A stretch of DNA of 47,779 nt from Planctomycetaceae bacterium (lineage in GTDB: Bacteria; Planctomycetota; Planctomycetia; Planctomycetales; Planctomycetaceae). The stretch is taken from assembly GCA_020426505.1 (NCBI GenBank), contig JAGQPX010000154.1:1-47779 (forward strand). The letters run 5' to 3'. A program made the translations under genes and the position numbers. Positions within the stretch are counted from its first letter, which is position 1; each line of letters opens with the position of its first letter. The notes under the pieces are model-generated. The model made no database searches. It saw only the letters and a program-made list of their open reading frames with translations, and was not told where the DNA came from. Shown here piece after piece: positions 1-11,063 of this stretch.

Positions 1-1407
<1,407 letters not shown>

Positions 1408-1410
1408 GAA

Positions 1411-1803
1411 ATGTTCAAAGGACTTGGCAATCTCGCTGGCATGATGAAGTCGGCACAGGAACTTCAGCAGCGGATGGGGGCAATGAACGCTGCCCTGGCC
1501 GACGTGCGAGTCGAGGGAACGGCCGGCGGTGGCATGGTCACCATTGAGGCGACTGCCCAGCAGCACGTGACCGCCTGCCGGATTGAAGAGGCGATCTTTG
1601 CTGCTGGCGATCGAGAGATGATTGAAGAACTCGTCGTCTCAGCCGTGAACCAGGCTTTGGATAAGGCAAAACAGGCTCACGCGGAAGAGATGAGCAAGAT
1701 GGCAGGCGACCTCAACGTTCCCGGTCTTGGGGACATGATGAAGAAGTTCGGCATGGGAGAGATGCCCGGTGTCGGTGACATCGACGGGACAAACGAGTCG
1801 TGA
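1411..1803 (+). CDS. ybaB: YbaB/EbfC-family nucleoid-associated protein
   Basis: Small dimeric DNA-binding protein of the YbaB/EbfC family, thought to help organise the nucleoid and perhaps to assist RecR-linked repair. The 130-residue product has the family pattern: an N-terminal helix rich in Met/Gln (GNLAGMMKSAQELQQRMG), the VEGTAGGGMVTIEATAQQ beta-hairpin region, then a long C-terminal helix with EELVVSAVNQALDKAKQ. The C-terminal tail is rich in Gly/Met and acidic residues and a little longer than usual. A purine-rich GGAATAGGAA precedes the ATG, which starts 3 bp after the dnaX stop, so cotranscription and coupling with dnaX are likely. Confidence 0.93.
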   Translation: MFKGLGNLAGMMKSAQELQQRMGAMNAALADVRVEGTAGGGMVTIEATAQQHVTACRIEEAIFAAGDREMIEELVVSAVNQALDKAKQAHAEEMSKMAGDLNVPGLGDMMKKFGMGEMPGVGDIDGTNES

Positions 1804-1857
1804 TTAGATTCAAACACGCTGTGGCGAACCTGCATATCTGGAAGGAGCAGTGTTGTA

Positions 1858-2484
1858 ATGCCGGCCCGACGCATTGAGGACGGACACCATCCGTTCGGAC
1901 CGGCGGTTGCCCGGCTGATCAGCGAATTCGCGAACTTGCCGGGAATTGGACGCAAGACGGCCGAGCGACTCGCACATCACATCCTCACCTGCCGCGAGGA
2001 AGAGGCGATGGCACTCGCTGAGGCAATCCGTGAGGTGAAGGCGACCATTCATCAATGCAAGATCTGTTTCAATCTCACGGATCAGGAGGAGTGTGAAATC
2101 TGCCGCGACCCGCGTCGGGATCGTTCCGTCGTTTGCGTTGTCGAGACACCCAAGGACGTCTCGGTGCTCGAACAAGCCTCCGCATTTGGAGGGACGTATC
2201 ACGTCCTCGGCGGCCGGATTTCTCCTCTGGACGGCATCGGCCCTGAGAAGCTAACAATTGACGCCCTCGTTCGCAGGGTCAAACGGGATAAGGTCAAAGA
2301 GATCATCATGGCGACAAACCCGACCCTCGAAGGGGACGGGACAGCACTGTTCATCTCCAACGTTCTCGCCAATTACGAAGTCAACATCACCCGTCTCGCT
2401 CGCGGCATCGCCACCGGGAGTGTGTTAGAGTTTGCCAACAAGGAAATGCTGGCAGACGCTCTGCGTGGGCGTCAGCAGTTTTGA
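1858..2484 (+). CDS. recR: Recombination mediator RecR
   Basis: RecR works with RecF/RecO to load RecA onto single-stranded gaps. The 208-residue product is of normal family length. It has the N-terminal helix-hairpin-helix (LPGIGRKTAERLAHHIL, residues 27-43), a four-cysteine zinc finger (C67, C70, C79, C82) and a Toprim domain (VVCVVETPKDV onward, with YHVLGGRISPLDGIGPE). The C-terminal VNITRLARGIATGSVLEFAN segment is typical. An AAGGAG ribosome binding site lies about 11 bp before the ATG. It is third in the dnaX-ybaB-recR cluster, 54 bp after ybaB. No odd residues seen. Confidence 0.97.
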   Translation: MPARRIEDGHHPFGPAVARLISEFANLPGIGRKTAERLAHHILTCREEEAMALAEAIREVKATIHQCKICFNLTDQEECEICRDPRRDRSVVCVVETPKDVSVLEQASAFGGTYHVLGGRISPLDGIGPEKLTIDALVRRVKRDKVKEIIMATNPTLEGDGTALFISNVLANYEVNITRLARGIATGSVLEFANKEMLADALRGRQQF

Positions 2485-2568
2485 CAGAAATGCCACTCGG
2501 TTCCCGACTTCTCAGGACAAACATCTAATTCTTTTAACTGACGACTTCCTTCAAGTGATGAATCAACC

Positions 2569-4050
2569 ATGCATCTGAATCTCCATCAGCGGCAGATCAT
2601 GGGCCAGAAGCAGATCATGGCCCCGCGGATGATTCAGTCCATGGAGATTCTGCAGATGCCCTATCTGGATCTGCAGGATCGCATCGATCAGGAGTTGTCC
2701 GAGAACGAGTTCCTGGAAAACGGTGCCGCCGATCCAGACACATCGACGATCGAACGGGAAGGGGGCGAGATCGACGACACTCCCAAATTGGAGGTCGAGC
2801 GTCGCGAACTCGATGCCGGGAGTGACGACAACGGGGCCTCCGATTTCGAACGACTGGTCGAAATCTCGCAGGATTGGCCTGAGGATAACTACACCTCCGG
2901 GTCGCGGGTGTCGTCGAACCAGATGAGCGATGACGCGGACCGCGCTCACGACGTGATGGCAAATGCCGAAAGCCGTCCGCAGACATTGCAGGATTATCTG
3001 CTGGAGCAGTTCCATTATTTCGACTGTGACTCAAAGATTCGCGGCTTTGGCGAATACCTGATCTACAGCCTCGATCACAATGGGCGCCTGCAGAGTTCGC
3101 TGCCCGAGATCGCGCAGGTCTACGACGACCCCATCTCGATGGAGGATGCGGATGCCGCGCTCCAGATGATCCAGCAACTCGACCCGCCGGGCGTCGGAGC
3201 GCGAGACCTCAAAGAGTGCCTGCTACTGCAAATCGGTCCGCACACGCCGATGCGAGATGTACTCACTATTCTCGTCGGGTCGCATCTGGAGGACCTCGCA
3301 CAGAATCGCCTGCCAGTCATTCAGCGCAAAACAGGTTACAGCATCGAACTCATCAAGGATGCGTTGGACGAACTCAAGACACTTGATCCCTTTCCGGGAC
3401 GGCGATTCGAGAGTGAGCCGGTCCAGCGCATCACTCCCGACGTTCGCGTCGAACGCAATGCGGAAGGCGAATGGGTCGTCGAACTCGAAGAAGAATACGT
3501 GCCGCGTCTGAGGATCAGCCACTCCTACCTCAAGATGCTGCAACAGAGCCCGGACTCCAAGACCAGAGAGTACATCAAACGTAAGGTCGAGTCGGCCAAA
3601 TGGCTGATGGACGCGATCGAGCAGCGGTACAGCACGCTCCGAAAAGTGGCACAGGCGATCGTCGACTTTCAATCGGACTTTCTGGAGAACGGCCCGGAGC
3701 ACATTATTCCCCTCAAGATGCAGCAGATCGCGGATGTGGTGGGCGTGCACGTCACCACGGTCTCACGGGCCGTCGACGACAAATACATCTCGACGCCTCG
3801 CGGCGTGTTCGCACTCAAACGATTTTTTGGGGGAGGGACCACGACAGCGGACGGCGAAGAGGTCGCCTGGGAGAACATTCGCCGCAAGCTGAAAGAGATC
3901 GTGGACAACGAGGATAAGGACAACCCGCTCAGCGACGACGCTCTCGTCGCCGAGCTTACCAAACATGGATTCCAACTCGCCCGTCGCACGGTCACCAAAT
4001 ATCGCAAGGCCATGGGCATTCCGTCGTCGCGACAACGTCGGGAATACTGA
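2569..4050 (+). CDS. rpoN: RNA polymerase sigma-54 factor
   Basis: Alternative sigma factor that recognises -24/-12 promoters and needs AAA+ enhancer-binding activators. The 493-residue product has Region I at the N-terminus (Gln/Met/Leu-rich, RQIMGQKQIMAPRMIQSMEI), an acidic Region II (about residues 60-120) and a core-binding domain with QQLDPPGVGARDLKECL. It then has the helix-turn-helix segment (GVHVTTVSRAVDDKYISTPRG) and the RpoN box (ARRTVTKYRKAMGIP) near the C-terminus. All diagnostic parts are present, so it should be functional. It sits alone between recR (84 bp upstream) and speA (75 bp downstream). I saw no enhancer-binding protein in the window. Confidence 0.97.
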   Translation: MHLNLHQRQIMGQKQIMAPRMIQSMEILQMPYLDLQDRIDQELSENEFLENGAADPDTSTIEREGGEIDDTPKLEVERRELDAGSDDNGASDFERLVEISQDWPEDNYTSGSRVSSNQMSDDADRAHDVMANAESRPQTLQDYLLEQFHYFDCDSKIRGFGEYLIYSLDHNGRLQSSLPEIAQVYDDPISMEDADAALQMIQQLDPPGVGARDLKECLLLQIGPHTPMRDVLTILVGSHLEDLAQNRLPVIQRKTGYSIELIKDALDELKTLDPFPGRRFESEPVQRITPDVRVERNAEGEWVVELEEEYVPRLRISHSYLKMLQQSPDSKTREYIKRKVESAKWLMDAIEQRYSTLRKVAQAIVDFQSDFLENGPEHIIPLKMQQIADVVGVHVTTVSRAVDDKYISTPRGVFALKRFFGGGTTTADGEEVAWENIRRKLKEIVDNEDKDNPLSDDALVAELTKHGFQLARRTVTKYRKAMGIPSSRQRREY

Positions 4051-4125
4051 AAGTCTCCTCCTCGGATCGCTATCCGTCGGATTTCCGGGACGATATCTTA
4101 CCTGCTTGGTTTTGAGGAGCAGGAA

Positions 4126-6093
4126 ATGATTGAGCCAGGTAAACAACAGTGGACTGCTGCTGACGCGACGGACTTGTACGAGATCGAGCGGTGGGGGAAG
4201 GAGTTCTTCTCGGTCGGCGAGCAGGGTCGTGTGCACGTGCATCCGGATCGAAAGAAATCGCGATCGATCGACATGCACGAACTCGTCAGTCGGTTGAAGC
4301 TCCGAGGGCTGGAACTGCCGATTCTGTTGCGGTTTGACGGCATCCTGAAGGAACGGTTACGCGAGATTCACGACGCGTTCGCCTCCGCAATTACGGAATA
4401 CAAGTACGGCGGGACGTACTCGTGTGTCTATCCGATCAAGGTGAACCAGCAGCGTCACGTCGTAGAGAGGATCGTGGACTTCGGCCGTGAGTTTGGCTTC
4501 GGTCTCGAAGCGGGCAGCAAACCGGAGTTGATCGCGGTCGTCGCCCTCACGGACCCCGCGATCCCCATTATCTGTAACGGATTCAAAGACGCCGAGTTTA
4601 TCGAGATGGCGATGCTGGCCCAGAAGCTCGGGCGACGGGTCATTCCCGTTGTGGAGAAATATACTGAGCTGCCGCTCATCCTGCGGATCGCTGAGCGTGT
4701 CGGGGTCCGTCCACGACTTGGGATGCGGGTCAAGCTTGCCTCACGCGGTGCGGGGCGATGGCAAAGCTCCGGGGGATATCGATCCAAGTTCGGACTGACC
4801 GTCAGCGAGATTTTGCGGGGACTCGAAGAGTTGAAGTCACAGGGAATGGAAGACTGCTTCCGGATGCTGCACTTCCACCTCGGCAGTCAGATCACCAACA
4901 TCCGGCAGGTGAAGTCGGCCATTAACGAGGCGGCTCGCGTGTATGTGGATCTGCACAGACGTGGAGCCGGTCTCACGACTCTCGACGTTGGAGGCGGGCT
5001 CGGTGTCGACTACGACGGTTCGCAGACAAACTTCGAGTCGAGCATGAACTACACCTTGCAGGAATACGCGAATGATATCGTGTACCACATTCAAACCGTC
5101 TGTGACGATGCCGAGATTGCTCATCCGGACATCATTTCGGAAAGTGGGCGAGCAGTCGCTGCGTACCACAGCGTACTCGTTTTCGAGTCACTCGGAGTCT
5201 CTGGTCAGGGGAATCCTCTGCCGGGAGTCCCTGAGGATCATGTGGTTACGGGCTCGGAAGATGCTGCAAACAACTTCGAACACCTGCCAGACGACGTGGG
5301 ACCGCCACTCTCGGACCTACTGTTTACCTATCAGAACGTCATGCCGCGAAACGTCCTCGAAAGCTATCACGACGCCCAGCAGGCGTTGGACACGGCGATG
5401 AATCTGTTCAACACGGGACACCTGCCATTGGATCAGCGGGTCATTTCCGAGGATCTGTATTTCGCAATCTGTCGACGGATTCGCAGCACCTTTAAGGAAC
5501 TGGAATATATCCCGGAGGAGTTGCAGGGACTCGATCGGATGCTTTCCGACACGGTGTTCTGCAACTTCTCGTTGTTTCAGTCGATGCCCGACAGTTGGGC
5601 CATCAAGCAATTGTTCCCGGTGATGCCCATCCATCGACTCAATGAACGTCCGACACGGCACTCCGTGTTGTGTGACATCACCTGCGACTCGGACGGAAAG
5701 ATCGACACGTTCATTGATCGGCGAAGCACCAAACGAACGCTCAAGCTGCACGCCCCCGACGGTCAACCGTACTATCTGGGCGCATTTCTCATTGGCGCCT
5801 ATCAGGAGATCCTGGGAGACCTGCATAATCTGTTCGGCGACACCAACGCCGTGCATGTCGACCTGAACGAGAAAGATGAGATCGGAATTCAGACCATCAT
5901 CAAAGGCGATTCCGTGCGGGAGGTGCTGGGATATGTTCAATTCGACACGGATGACCTGATCAACCGAGTGCAGCAGGCGGTCGAGGTGGCCGTTCAGGAG
6001 GACCTCCTCGATCACGAACAGGCGGGACGTTTCGTCCGGATTTACGAGGAGCAACTCCAGGCGTACACGTATCTGGAACACGCGAACCTTTGA
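4126..6093 (+). CDS. speA: Biosynthetic arginine decarboxylase
   Basis: PLP-dependent decarboxylase that turns arginine into agmatine, the entry to putrescine and polyamines. The length of 655 residues is typical of SpeA. The PLP lysine is K105 in YPIKVNQQ. The TIM-barrel continues with the glycine-rich phosphate-binding motif DVGGGLGVDYDG, and the active-site cysteine region CDITCDSDGKID is present near residue 525. A GAGGAGCAGG sequence a few bases before the ATG supports the start. No agmatinase or agmatine deiminase lies nearby, so the later pathway steps must be elsewhere. Assignment is secure. Confidence 0.96.
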   Translation: MIEPGKQQWTAADATDLYEIERWGKEFFSVGEQGRVHVHPDRKKSRSIDMHELVSRLKLRGLELPILLRFDGILKERLREIHDAFASAITEYKYGGTYSCVYPIKVNQQRHVVERIVDFGREFGFGLEAGSKPELIAVVALTDPAIPIICNGFKDAEFIEMAMLAQKLGRRVIPVVEKYTELPLILRIAERVGVRPRLGMRVKLASRGAGRWQSSGGYRSKFGLTVSEILRGLEELKSQGMEDCFRMLHFHLGSQITNIRQVKSAINEAARVYVDLHRRGAGLTTLDVGGGLGVDYDGSQTNFESSMNYTLQEYANDIVYHIQTVCDDAEIAHPDIISESGRAVAAYHSVLVFESLGVSGQGNPLPGVPEDHVVTGSEDAANNFEHLPDDVGPPLSDLLFTYQNVMPRNVLESYHDAQQALDTAMNLFNTGHLPLDQRVISEDLYFAICRRIRSTFKELEYIPEELQGLDRMLSDTVFCNFSLFQSMPDSWAIKQLFPVMPIHRLNERPTRHSVLCDITCDSDGKIDTFIDRRSTKRTLKLHAPDGQPYYLGAFLIGAYQEILGDLHNLFGDTNAVHVDLNEKDEIGIQTIIKGDSVREVLGYVQFDTDDLINRVQQAVEVAVQEDLLDHEQAGRFVRIYEEQLQAYTYLEHANL

Positions 6094-6254
6094 TGGAGTT
6101 GCAAAGTCCTCGAAAACGGAGTTCGGGCCGATTCCGCAGAAAACAAGTGACGGCTCGCCCTCGATTGTCGATTGCCCTTCCGTTCACCCTCCCCGCGTGC
6201 TGCGTTGCTGCCTAGAATAGGGTGTCTCTGGTCAAAGTACCCTGACAAGCCGGC

Positions 6255-8738
6255 ATGACGCTCCTGCACCCTGCCATCCTGATCGGTCTTGGACTGGCCG
6301 CGATCCCGGTCATTCTTCATCTGTTGTTGCGTCAAAAGCCGAAGAAGCTGTTGTTCCCGGCTCTGCGGCTCATCCAGAACCGCCGCAAGCAGAACGTCCG
6401 TCGCATGCGGATTCGGCATCTGCTGTTACTTGCGCTGCGAATTCTCGTGATTGGGCTGTTCGTGTTTGCAATCGCGCGTCCCTCGGTGCCGGCTGCCGAC
6501 TACACGCCGAGTCTGAGCGAAACGCTGACGTTTCTTGGAATCGTCGGACTCTGCGTCGCAGCGTACTATGTGTTGTCTCATCGATGGAAATCGAGTGACC
6601 TGCCGACACATGCCGTGCAAACGATGCAGTCGAAGCTGCGTAGCCGACTCGTCGTTGGGGCAGTGCTATTGACGCTGCTCGCAGTCCTGTGGCCCTATCA
6701 GCGACGCGTCGCCGCCGACCTCAAGTCGCCGACGCCTGCAGGAGACCTCTCACTCCCCGTAGCGGGGGTGTTCCTGTTCGACACGAGCTTGAGCATGCAG
6801 TTTCAACAGGAGAGCAAGACGCGGCTCGACGTGGCTCGTGAGATTGCACTCGACCATCTCAGCGATCTTCCCAGCGGTAGCCGAGTCGCCGTCTCCGATG
6901 TCGGGAACGATCATCCGATCCTGTTTCAGTCGACGCTCGCCGGCGCCAAGACACGGATGGAGTCGCTCGAACTCCGCCCGGTCCGCATCCCACTCAACGA
7001 TCGTATTCGTGCGGCCGTCAGGCTCCATGAGGACGACAGAAAACGGACGCTCGCCGAACAGGGGGCTGTCGCGGAGGACCAGCGGACCGATCGTTACCTC
7101 AGACGTGTCTACGTGTTGACAGACCTGTCGCGATCGGCGTGGCGGATCGGCGGCACCTCACGCCTGGCGGACGAGTTGGAGCGCCTGAAATCGGTCAATG
7201 TGTTTCTCATCGACGTCGGGCAGCCGGACCCGCCCAACACGGCGATCACCGATGTCGAGCCGCTTCGCCCTCGCGTCACCACCGGCGGCGAAGCGTTCAT
7301 TCGTGCGACTGTCACCGGAGTCGGTCGCACCAATGCGGAGCAGAGTATCGAACTCCTGCTGGACGAAGGCAACGGGCGGTTGGTCAAGGCCGATCAGAAG
7401 TCGATCCCGTTGGCCGACGATGCACCTCAGGTTGTCGAGTTCGGGCCGCTGGCGATGAACGGCGGCCCCATCGTGCACGGCGAGGTGCGGCTTATCTCCA
7501 GTGACCCGCTGCCATTCGACGACTCGCGCTTCTTCACGCTTCAGGTTCGCCCACCGATCAACATTCTCACGATCGCCCCGAATGCTGACGATGCCGAGGA
7601 ATGGAACTTCGCCTTGATCTCTCAAGGATACAAACCGACGACCATTCGCCCGGCAGGTCTCATTCACGAGACGCTGTCCGATTACGAAGTCGTCTGCATG
7701 ATCAACATCCCCTCGCTGAAGGACGAGCAGTGGTTCCAACTCGGACAGTTCGTCCAACAGGGGGGCGGGTTGGGCGTCTTCCTCGGATCGCGGGACACTG
7801 GATACAACTCCAACTATGGAAGAGACGAACCGCAAGCGTTCCTGCCTGGGAAACCGGAGGTTCACACGGCACCGGGCGTCAAGTTTATGCGCGTGACGAA
7901 CGATCAACACGCCATGATGCAGGCAATGGCCAAGGAAGACCTCATCGGTCTGCTGGAGTCGATCGACATCGAGCGATTCTGGAGGGTTGAGCTGACAGAA
8001 GGCGCTAACGTCGTCGCCGAGTACAACAACGACAAGCACTCACCCGCCTTGCTGGAACGGATGCACGGGCAAGGTCGCGTGATGATGTTCACCACAGCAG
8101 TCAACCTCAAACCGTTTCGCCAACGATGGAACTATCTGCCCGACCCCAGCGGCCCAATTCAGACATTTCTTGCATTCGCTGACGAAATGGTGCGGCATCT
8201 CGCGCAGGACTCGGACGTGCAACTCACTTACGATGCAGGTGAGCAGCCCGTCATGCGATTACCCCCCGCCGATGAGTCGCGATCATTCCTGTTGCAGCAG
8301 CCCGAGTTTCGACAGACACGTCTCACATTGGCCGAGGGTGAGTCCCTGCTGAGCGTGCCGGATGCCCAGGAAATCGGATCGTACTCGCTCAAGCAAAACG
8401 CGGAAGACGGCGTAACGCTCAGCGGTTTCAGCGTCAATCCGCCGTCCGGCGAGAGTGACTTCACGCGTGCCTCCCCGGAAGAGCTCAACAACATTATCGG
8501 CAAGGGCCGCTATCAACTGGCACAGTCGATCGGTGAACTGCAGGAGAACATCAACATCGCCGACCTGGGCCGCGAGTTGTTCCCGCTCGTACTGGCGATC
8601 GTGGTGTTGATCTTCTGTGCAGAGCACTTTATGGCCAACTGGTTCTACGATGACGAGCCGGGTAGCACACCCAGCCGTGTGTCGTGGGAAGCGAAAACTC
8701 CCGAATCGGCCCCCTCAACAGTGCTGGAGGCCACATAG
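6255..8738 (+). CDS. BatA-like membrane protein with VWA domain
   Basis: An 827-residue membrane protein. It begins with the BatA-type N-terminal segment (TLLHPAILIGLGLAAIPVIL, then KKLLFPALRLIQ), with a second hydrophobic helix at about residues 54-70 and further helices near 85-105 and 130-147. The VWA domain follows, with an intact MIDAS metal site D176-T-S178-L-S180. A middle region resembles the class-I amidotransferase-like fold found after VWA domains in this group, and the last helix is near residue 785. The VWA domain probably faces the periplasm. The next gene, 8 bp on, encodes a related protein, so they are likely partners. Such proteins usually go with MoxR ATPase and DUF58 genes, absent here. 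The biochemical function is unknown. Confidence 0.85.
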   Translation: MTLLHPAILIGLGLAAIPVILHLLLRQKPKKLLFPALRLIQNRRKQNVRRMRIRHLLLLALRILVIGLFVFAIARPSVPAADYTPSLSETLTFLGIVGLCVAAYYVLSHRWKSSDLPTHAVQTMQSKLRSRLVVGAVLLTLLAVLWPYQRRVAADLKSPTPAGDLSLPVAGVFLFDTSLSMQFQQESKTRLDVAREIALDHLSDLPSGSRVAVSDVGNDHPILFQSTLAGAKTRMESLELRPVRIPLNDRIRAAVRLHEDDRKRTLAEQGAVAEDQRTDRYLRRVYVLTDLSRSAWRIGGTSRLADELERLKSVNVFLIDVGQPDPPNTAITDVEPLRPRVTTGGEAFIRATVTGVGRTNAEQSIELLLDEGNGRLVKADQKSIPLADDAPQVVEFGPLAMNGGPIVHGEVRLISSDPLPFDDSRFFTLQVRPPINILTIAPNADDAEEWNFALISQGYKPTTIRPAGLIHETLSDYEVVCMINIPSLKDEQWFQLGQFVQQGGGLGVFLGSRDTGYNSNYGRDEPQAFLPGKPEVHTAPGVKFMRVTNDQHAMMQAMAKEDLIGLLESIDIERFWRVELTEGANVVAEYNNDKHSPALLERMHGQGRVMMFTTAVNLKPFRQRWNYLPDPSGPIQTFLAFADEMVRHLAQDSDVQLTYDAGEQPVMRLPPADESRSFLLQQPEFRQTRLTLAEGESLLSVPDAQEIGSYSLKQNAEDGVTLSGFSVNPPSGESDFTRASPEELNNIIGKGRYQLAQSIGELQENINIADLGRELFPLVLAIVVLIFCAEHFMANWFYDDEPGSTPSRVSWEAKTPESAPSTVLEAT

Positions 8739-8746
8739 GACCTGGT

Positions 8747-11029
8747 ATGGAGTTGCTCGTCGAACCTGTCTGGCCCTGGCCAATCGTCGCTCTCGTGGGC
8801 GTCGGTCTGATCGCCGTCGTGCTGCTGACGTACCCGTCTCGTGTACGGCATCTGGCGACATGGCGACGGCGACTGCTCATCTTACTGCGATTGCTGACGG
8901 CGGTCGTGCTGGTGTTCGCGATGATGCGCCCCGCTCTGCGTTTCACCGAGACCGACACACAGTCGGCTGAGTTGGTCATTCTTATGGACAAGTCGGCTAG
9001 TATGGCGACTCCCGACGGTCCCGGAGGCATCACCCGCCGTGAGTTTATGCTCAAAACGCTCGACGAGGCCAAGCCCATGTTGGACGAGCTGACGGAGACC
9101 GTCGATCTACGACTGGTCGATTTCACCGATCAGCAGACCGTCGTTGACGCTCCCGAGAAAACAGCAGACGGTGATTTTTCAGCGATCGGTTTGGCACTCG
9201 ACGAGTTGCGACGTGAGGATTCGGGAAAGCGGTTGTTCGGCATCGTGCTCATGAGTGACGGTGCGCAGCGAGCCGTCGCACCGAACGACATTGCCCCCGA
9301 GTCGGCAGCCCGACGGATCGCAGAGCAGGTCGGCATCCCCATTCACACGGTCACCTTCGGCACCTCTGATCTCTCGACGGCAGGACTCGACTTGTCCGTT
9401 GAAGAGATGCTGATGGACTCGATCACCTTTGAGAAAAAGACTGTTCCGGTTCGTGTGCAGGTGCGATTCCTCGGTGCTGCGGGGCAAAAGTTGCGAGTGC
9501 AACTCTTGAAGGAAGATCGCCGCAACAAGCAGTCGGGTGAAACCGGCGAGTTGCGTGTGGTCCCGCTTCGGACCGCATGGCAGGAGTACGCGCCTCGCAC
9601 AAACGACGAGACGGTCGCCTTCGATTTGGAGATGGTGGCCGAGGAACCGGGTGAGTACAAAATCGCTGCCGAGGTCGTGCCCATCGAAGAGGAGTTGAAG
9701 GTCACAAACAACCGGTTGGAGACACTGCTCACCGTTCGCAAAGGCGGGCTGAAGGTCGCCTACTTCGATGTGATCGGCCGCAACGAGTCGAAGTTCATTC
9801 AAAAAATGGGGGAAACTGCGAACATTCAACTCGACTGGCAGGTGTTTCTACCCGGTAAGCTTGCCTCGCTCACGCAGATAGAATCGAAATGGTTCAAACC
9901 CAATGAGTACGACGTGTTCATCATTGGTGACGTGTCCGCCAGCGCGTTTCGCACGGAGACGGCGAACTCTCTGGACCAACTTGCGGACCGATTGGAGGAC
10001 GGGGCCGGTCTAATGATGCTGGGGGGACAGCACAGCTTCGGAGCCGGAGGTTATGCGGACACACGACTCGCCGACTTCCTGCCGGTCATCATGCGGACGG
10101 ACGAAACAATTGCAGAAGACGCCGTCGACAATGATCAACAACTGGTCCGCCGATTGCCGATGATCCCGACCCGTGCGGGAGTCACACTCCACTACGTGAT
10201 GAATATCGACCCGCGCGACAACACGGGCACATGGGAACGCATGTCGCGAGAGGCACCGCTGCTGGGAGCGAGTCGCATCAATCCCAAGGAGTCAGCGACG
10301 GTGCTTGCCGAGTCGACGGATCACGTCCCGTTGCTCGCGGTGACAGAGGCCGGATCGTCCCGCACCATTGCACTGGCGACTGACTCGACATGGACGTGGC
10401 ACATGCACGGATTTCAGGAGGAGCATCAACGCTTCTGGCAGCAGATGATCCTCTGGCTCGCCCGGAAGGAACTGGAAGGAGATCAGCCGGTCTGGGTACT
10501 TGTCGATCCTCGCAACTTCTCGCCGCAGTCGTCCGTCACCATCTCATTCGGTGCCCGTGACGAGACACGGCGACCGATCCCGGATGCCGAGTACAAGGTC
10601 ACACTCACCAAACCCAACGGCGAAACGCGTCCGCTCGTCCCTCAGCGAGACGGAGATGACGGGCTCTCACTCTTCGAGGAGACGGACCTGCCCGGCGACT
10701 ACTGGGTCACCGTGACGGCGAGCAAGAACGGGAACGCAGTCGGTTTGCCTGCGACGACTCGGTTCATCATCGACCCTCGCGACATCGAACGGGACAATCC
10801 GGCCGCCGACCCCGCGCTGATGGAGCAGGTCGCAACACTCACCGGCACGTTGCCCATCAATCCGGAACTGTTTCCCTCCTTCATCGAGAACCTGCTCGAA
10901 TCGGGCCTGTCGACCGAGTTGACGCAGCACACGCAAGTCAACCTCTGGGACGGCTGGCCATTGTTGCTGCTGTTTGTTCTGATGCTCTCGACCGAGTGGT
11001 TCGTCCGCAAACGCCGCGGATTGGTATGA
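8747..11029 (+). CDS. VWA-domain membrane protein with amidotransferase-like domain
   Basis: A 760-residue membrane protein paired with the preceding VWA gene. An in-frame ATG at 8684 exists inside the upstream gene, but I prefer ATG 8747: it lies 8 bp after the upstream stop, has AGGA six bases before it, and lets the protein begin with two membrane helices (about residues 8-28 and 42-62). The VWA domain has a MIDAS motif D81-K-S83-A-S85. Residues roughly 340-470 resemble a glutamine-amidotransferase-like domain (YFDVIGRN... GLMMLGGQHSFGAGGY), and a C-terminal helix precedes the basic end RKRRGLV. It was probably made with its neighbour as a complex. No enzyme activity can be assigned. Confidence 0.85.
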   Translation: MELLVEPVWPWPIVALVGVGLIAVVLLTYPSRVRHLATWRRRLLILLRLLTAVVLVFAMMRPALRFTETDTQSAELVILMDKSASMATPDGPGGITRREFMLKTLDEAKPMLDELTETVDLRLVDFTDQQTVVDAPEKTADGDFSAIGLALDELRREDSGKRLFGIVLMSDGAQRAVAPNDIAPESAARRIAEQVGIPIHTVTFGTSDLSTAGLDLSVEEMLMDSITFEKKTVPVRVQVRFLGAAGQKLRVQLLKEDRRNKQSGETGELRVVPLRTAWQEYAPRTNDETVAFDLEMVAEEPGEYKIAAEVVPIEEELKVTNNRLETLLTVRKGGLKVAYFDVIGRNESKFIQKMGETANIQLDWQVFLPGKLASLTQIESKWFKPNEYDVFIIGDVSASAFRTETANSLDQLADRLEDGAGLMMLGGQHSFGAGGYADTRLADFLPVIMRTDETIAEDAVDNDQQLVRRLPMIPTRAGVTLHYVMNIDPRDNTGTWERMSREAPLLGASRINPKESATVLAESTDHVPLLAVTEAGSSRTIALATDSTWTWHMHGFQEEHQRFWQQMILWLARKELEGDQPVWVLVDPRNFSPQSSVTISFGARDETRRPIPDAEYKVTLTKPNGETRPLVPQRDGDDGLSLFEETDLPGDYWVTVTASKNGNAVGLPATTRFIIDPRDIERDNPAADPALMEQVATLTGTLPINPELFPSFIENLLESGLSTELTQHTQVNLWDGWPLLLLFVLMLSTEWFVRKRRGLV

Positions 11030-11063
11030 TTCATCAGCCCGCCAGCATATTCTTCTGCCTCCT

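Noticed and set aside
7158..8039. 293-codon minus-strand open frame
   Set aside because: Antisense to the VWA gene; no ribosome binding site or motif.
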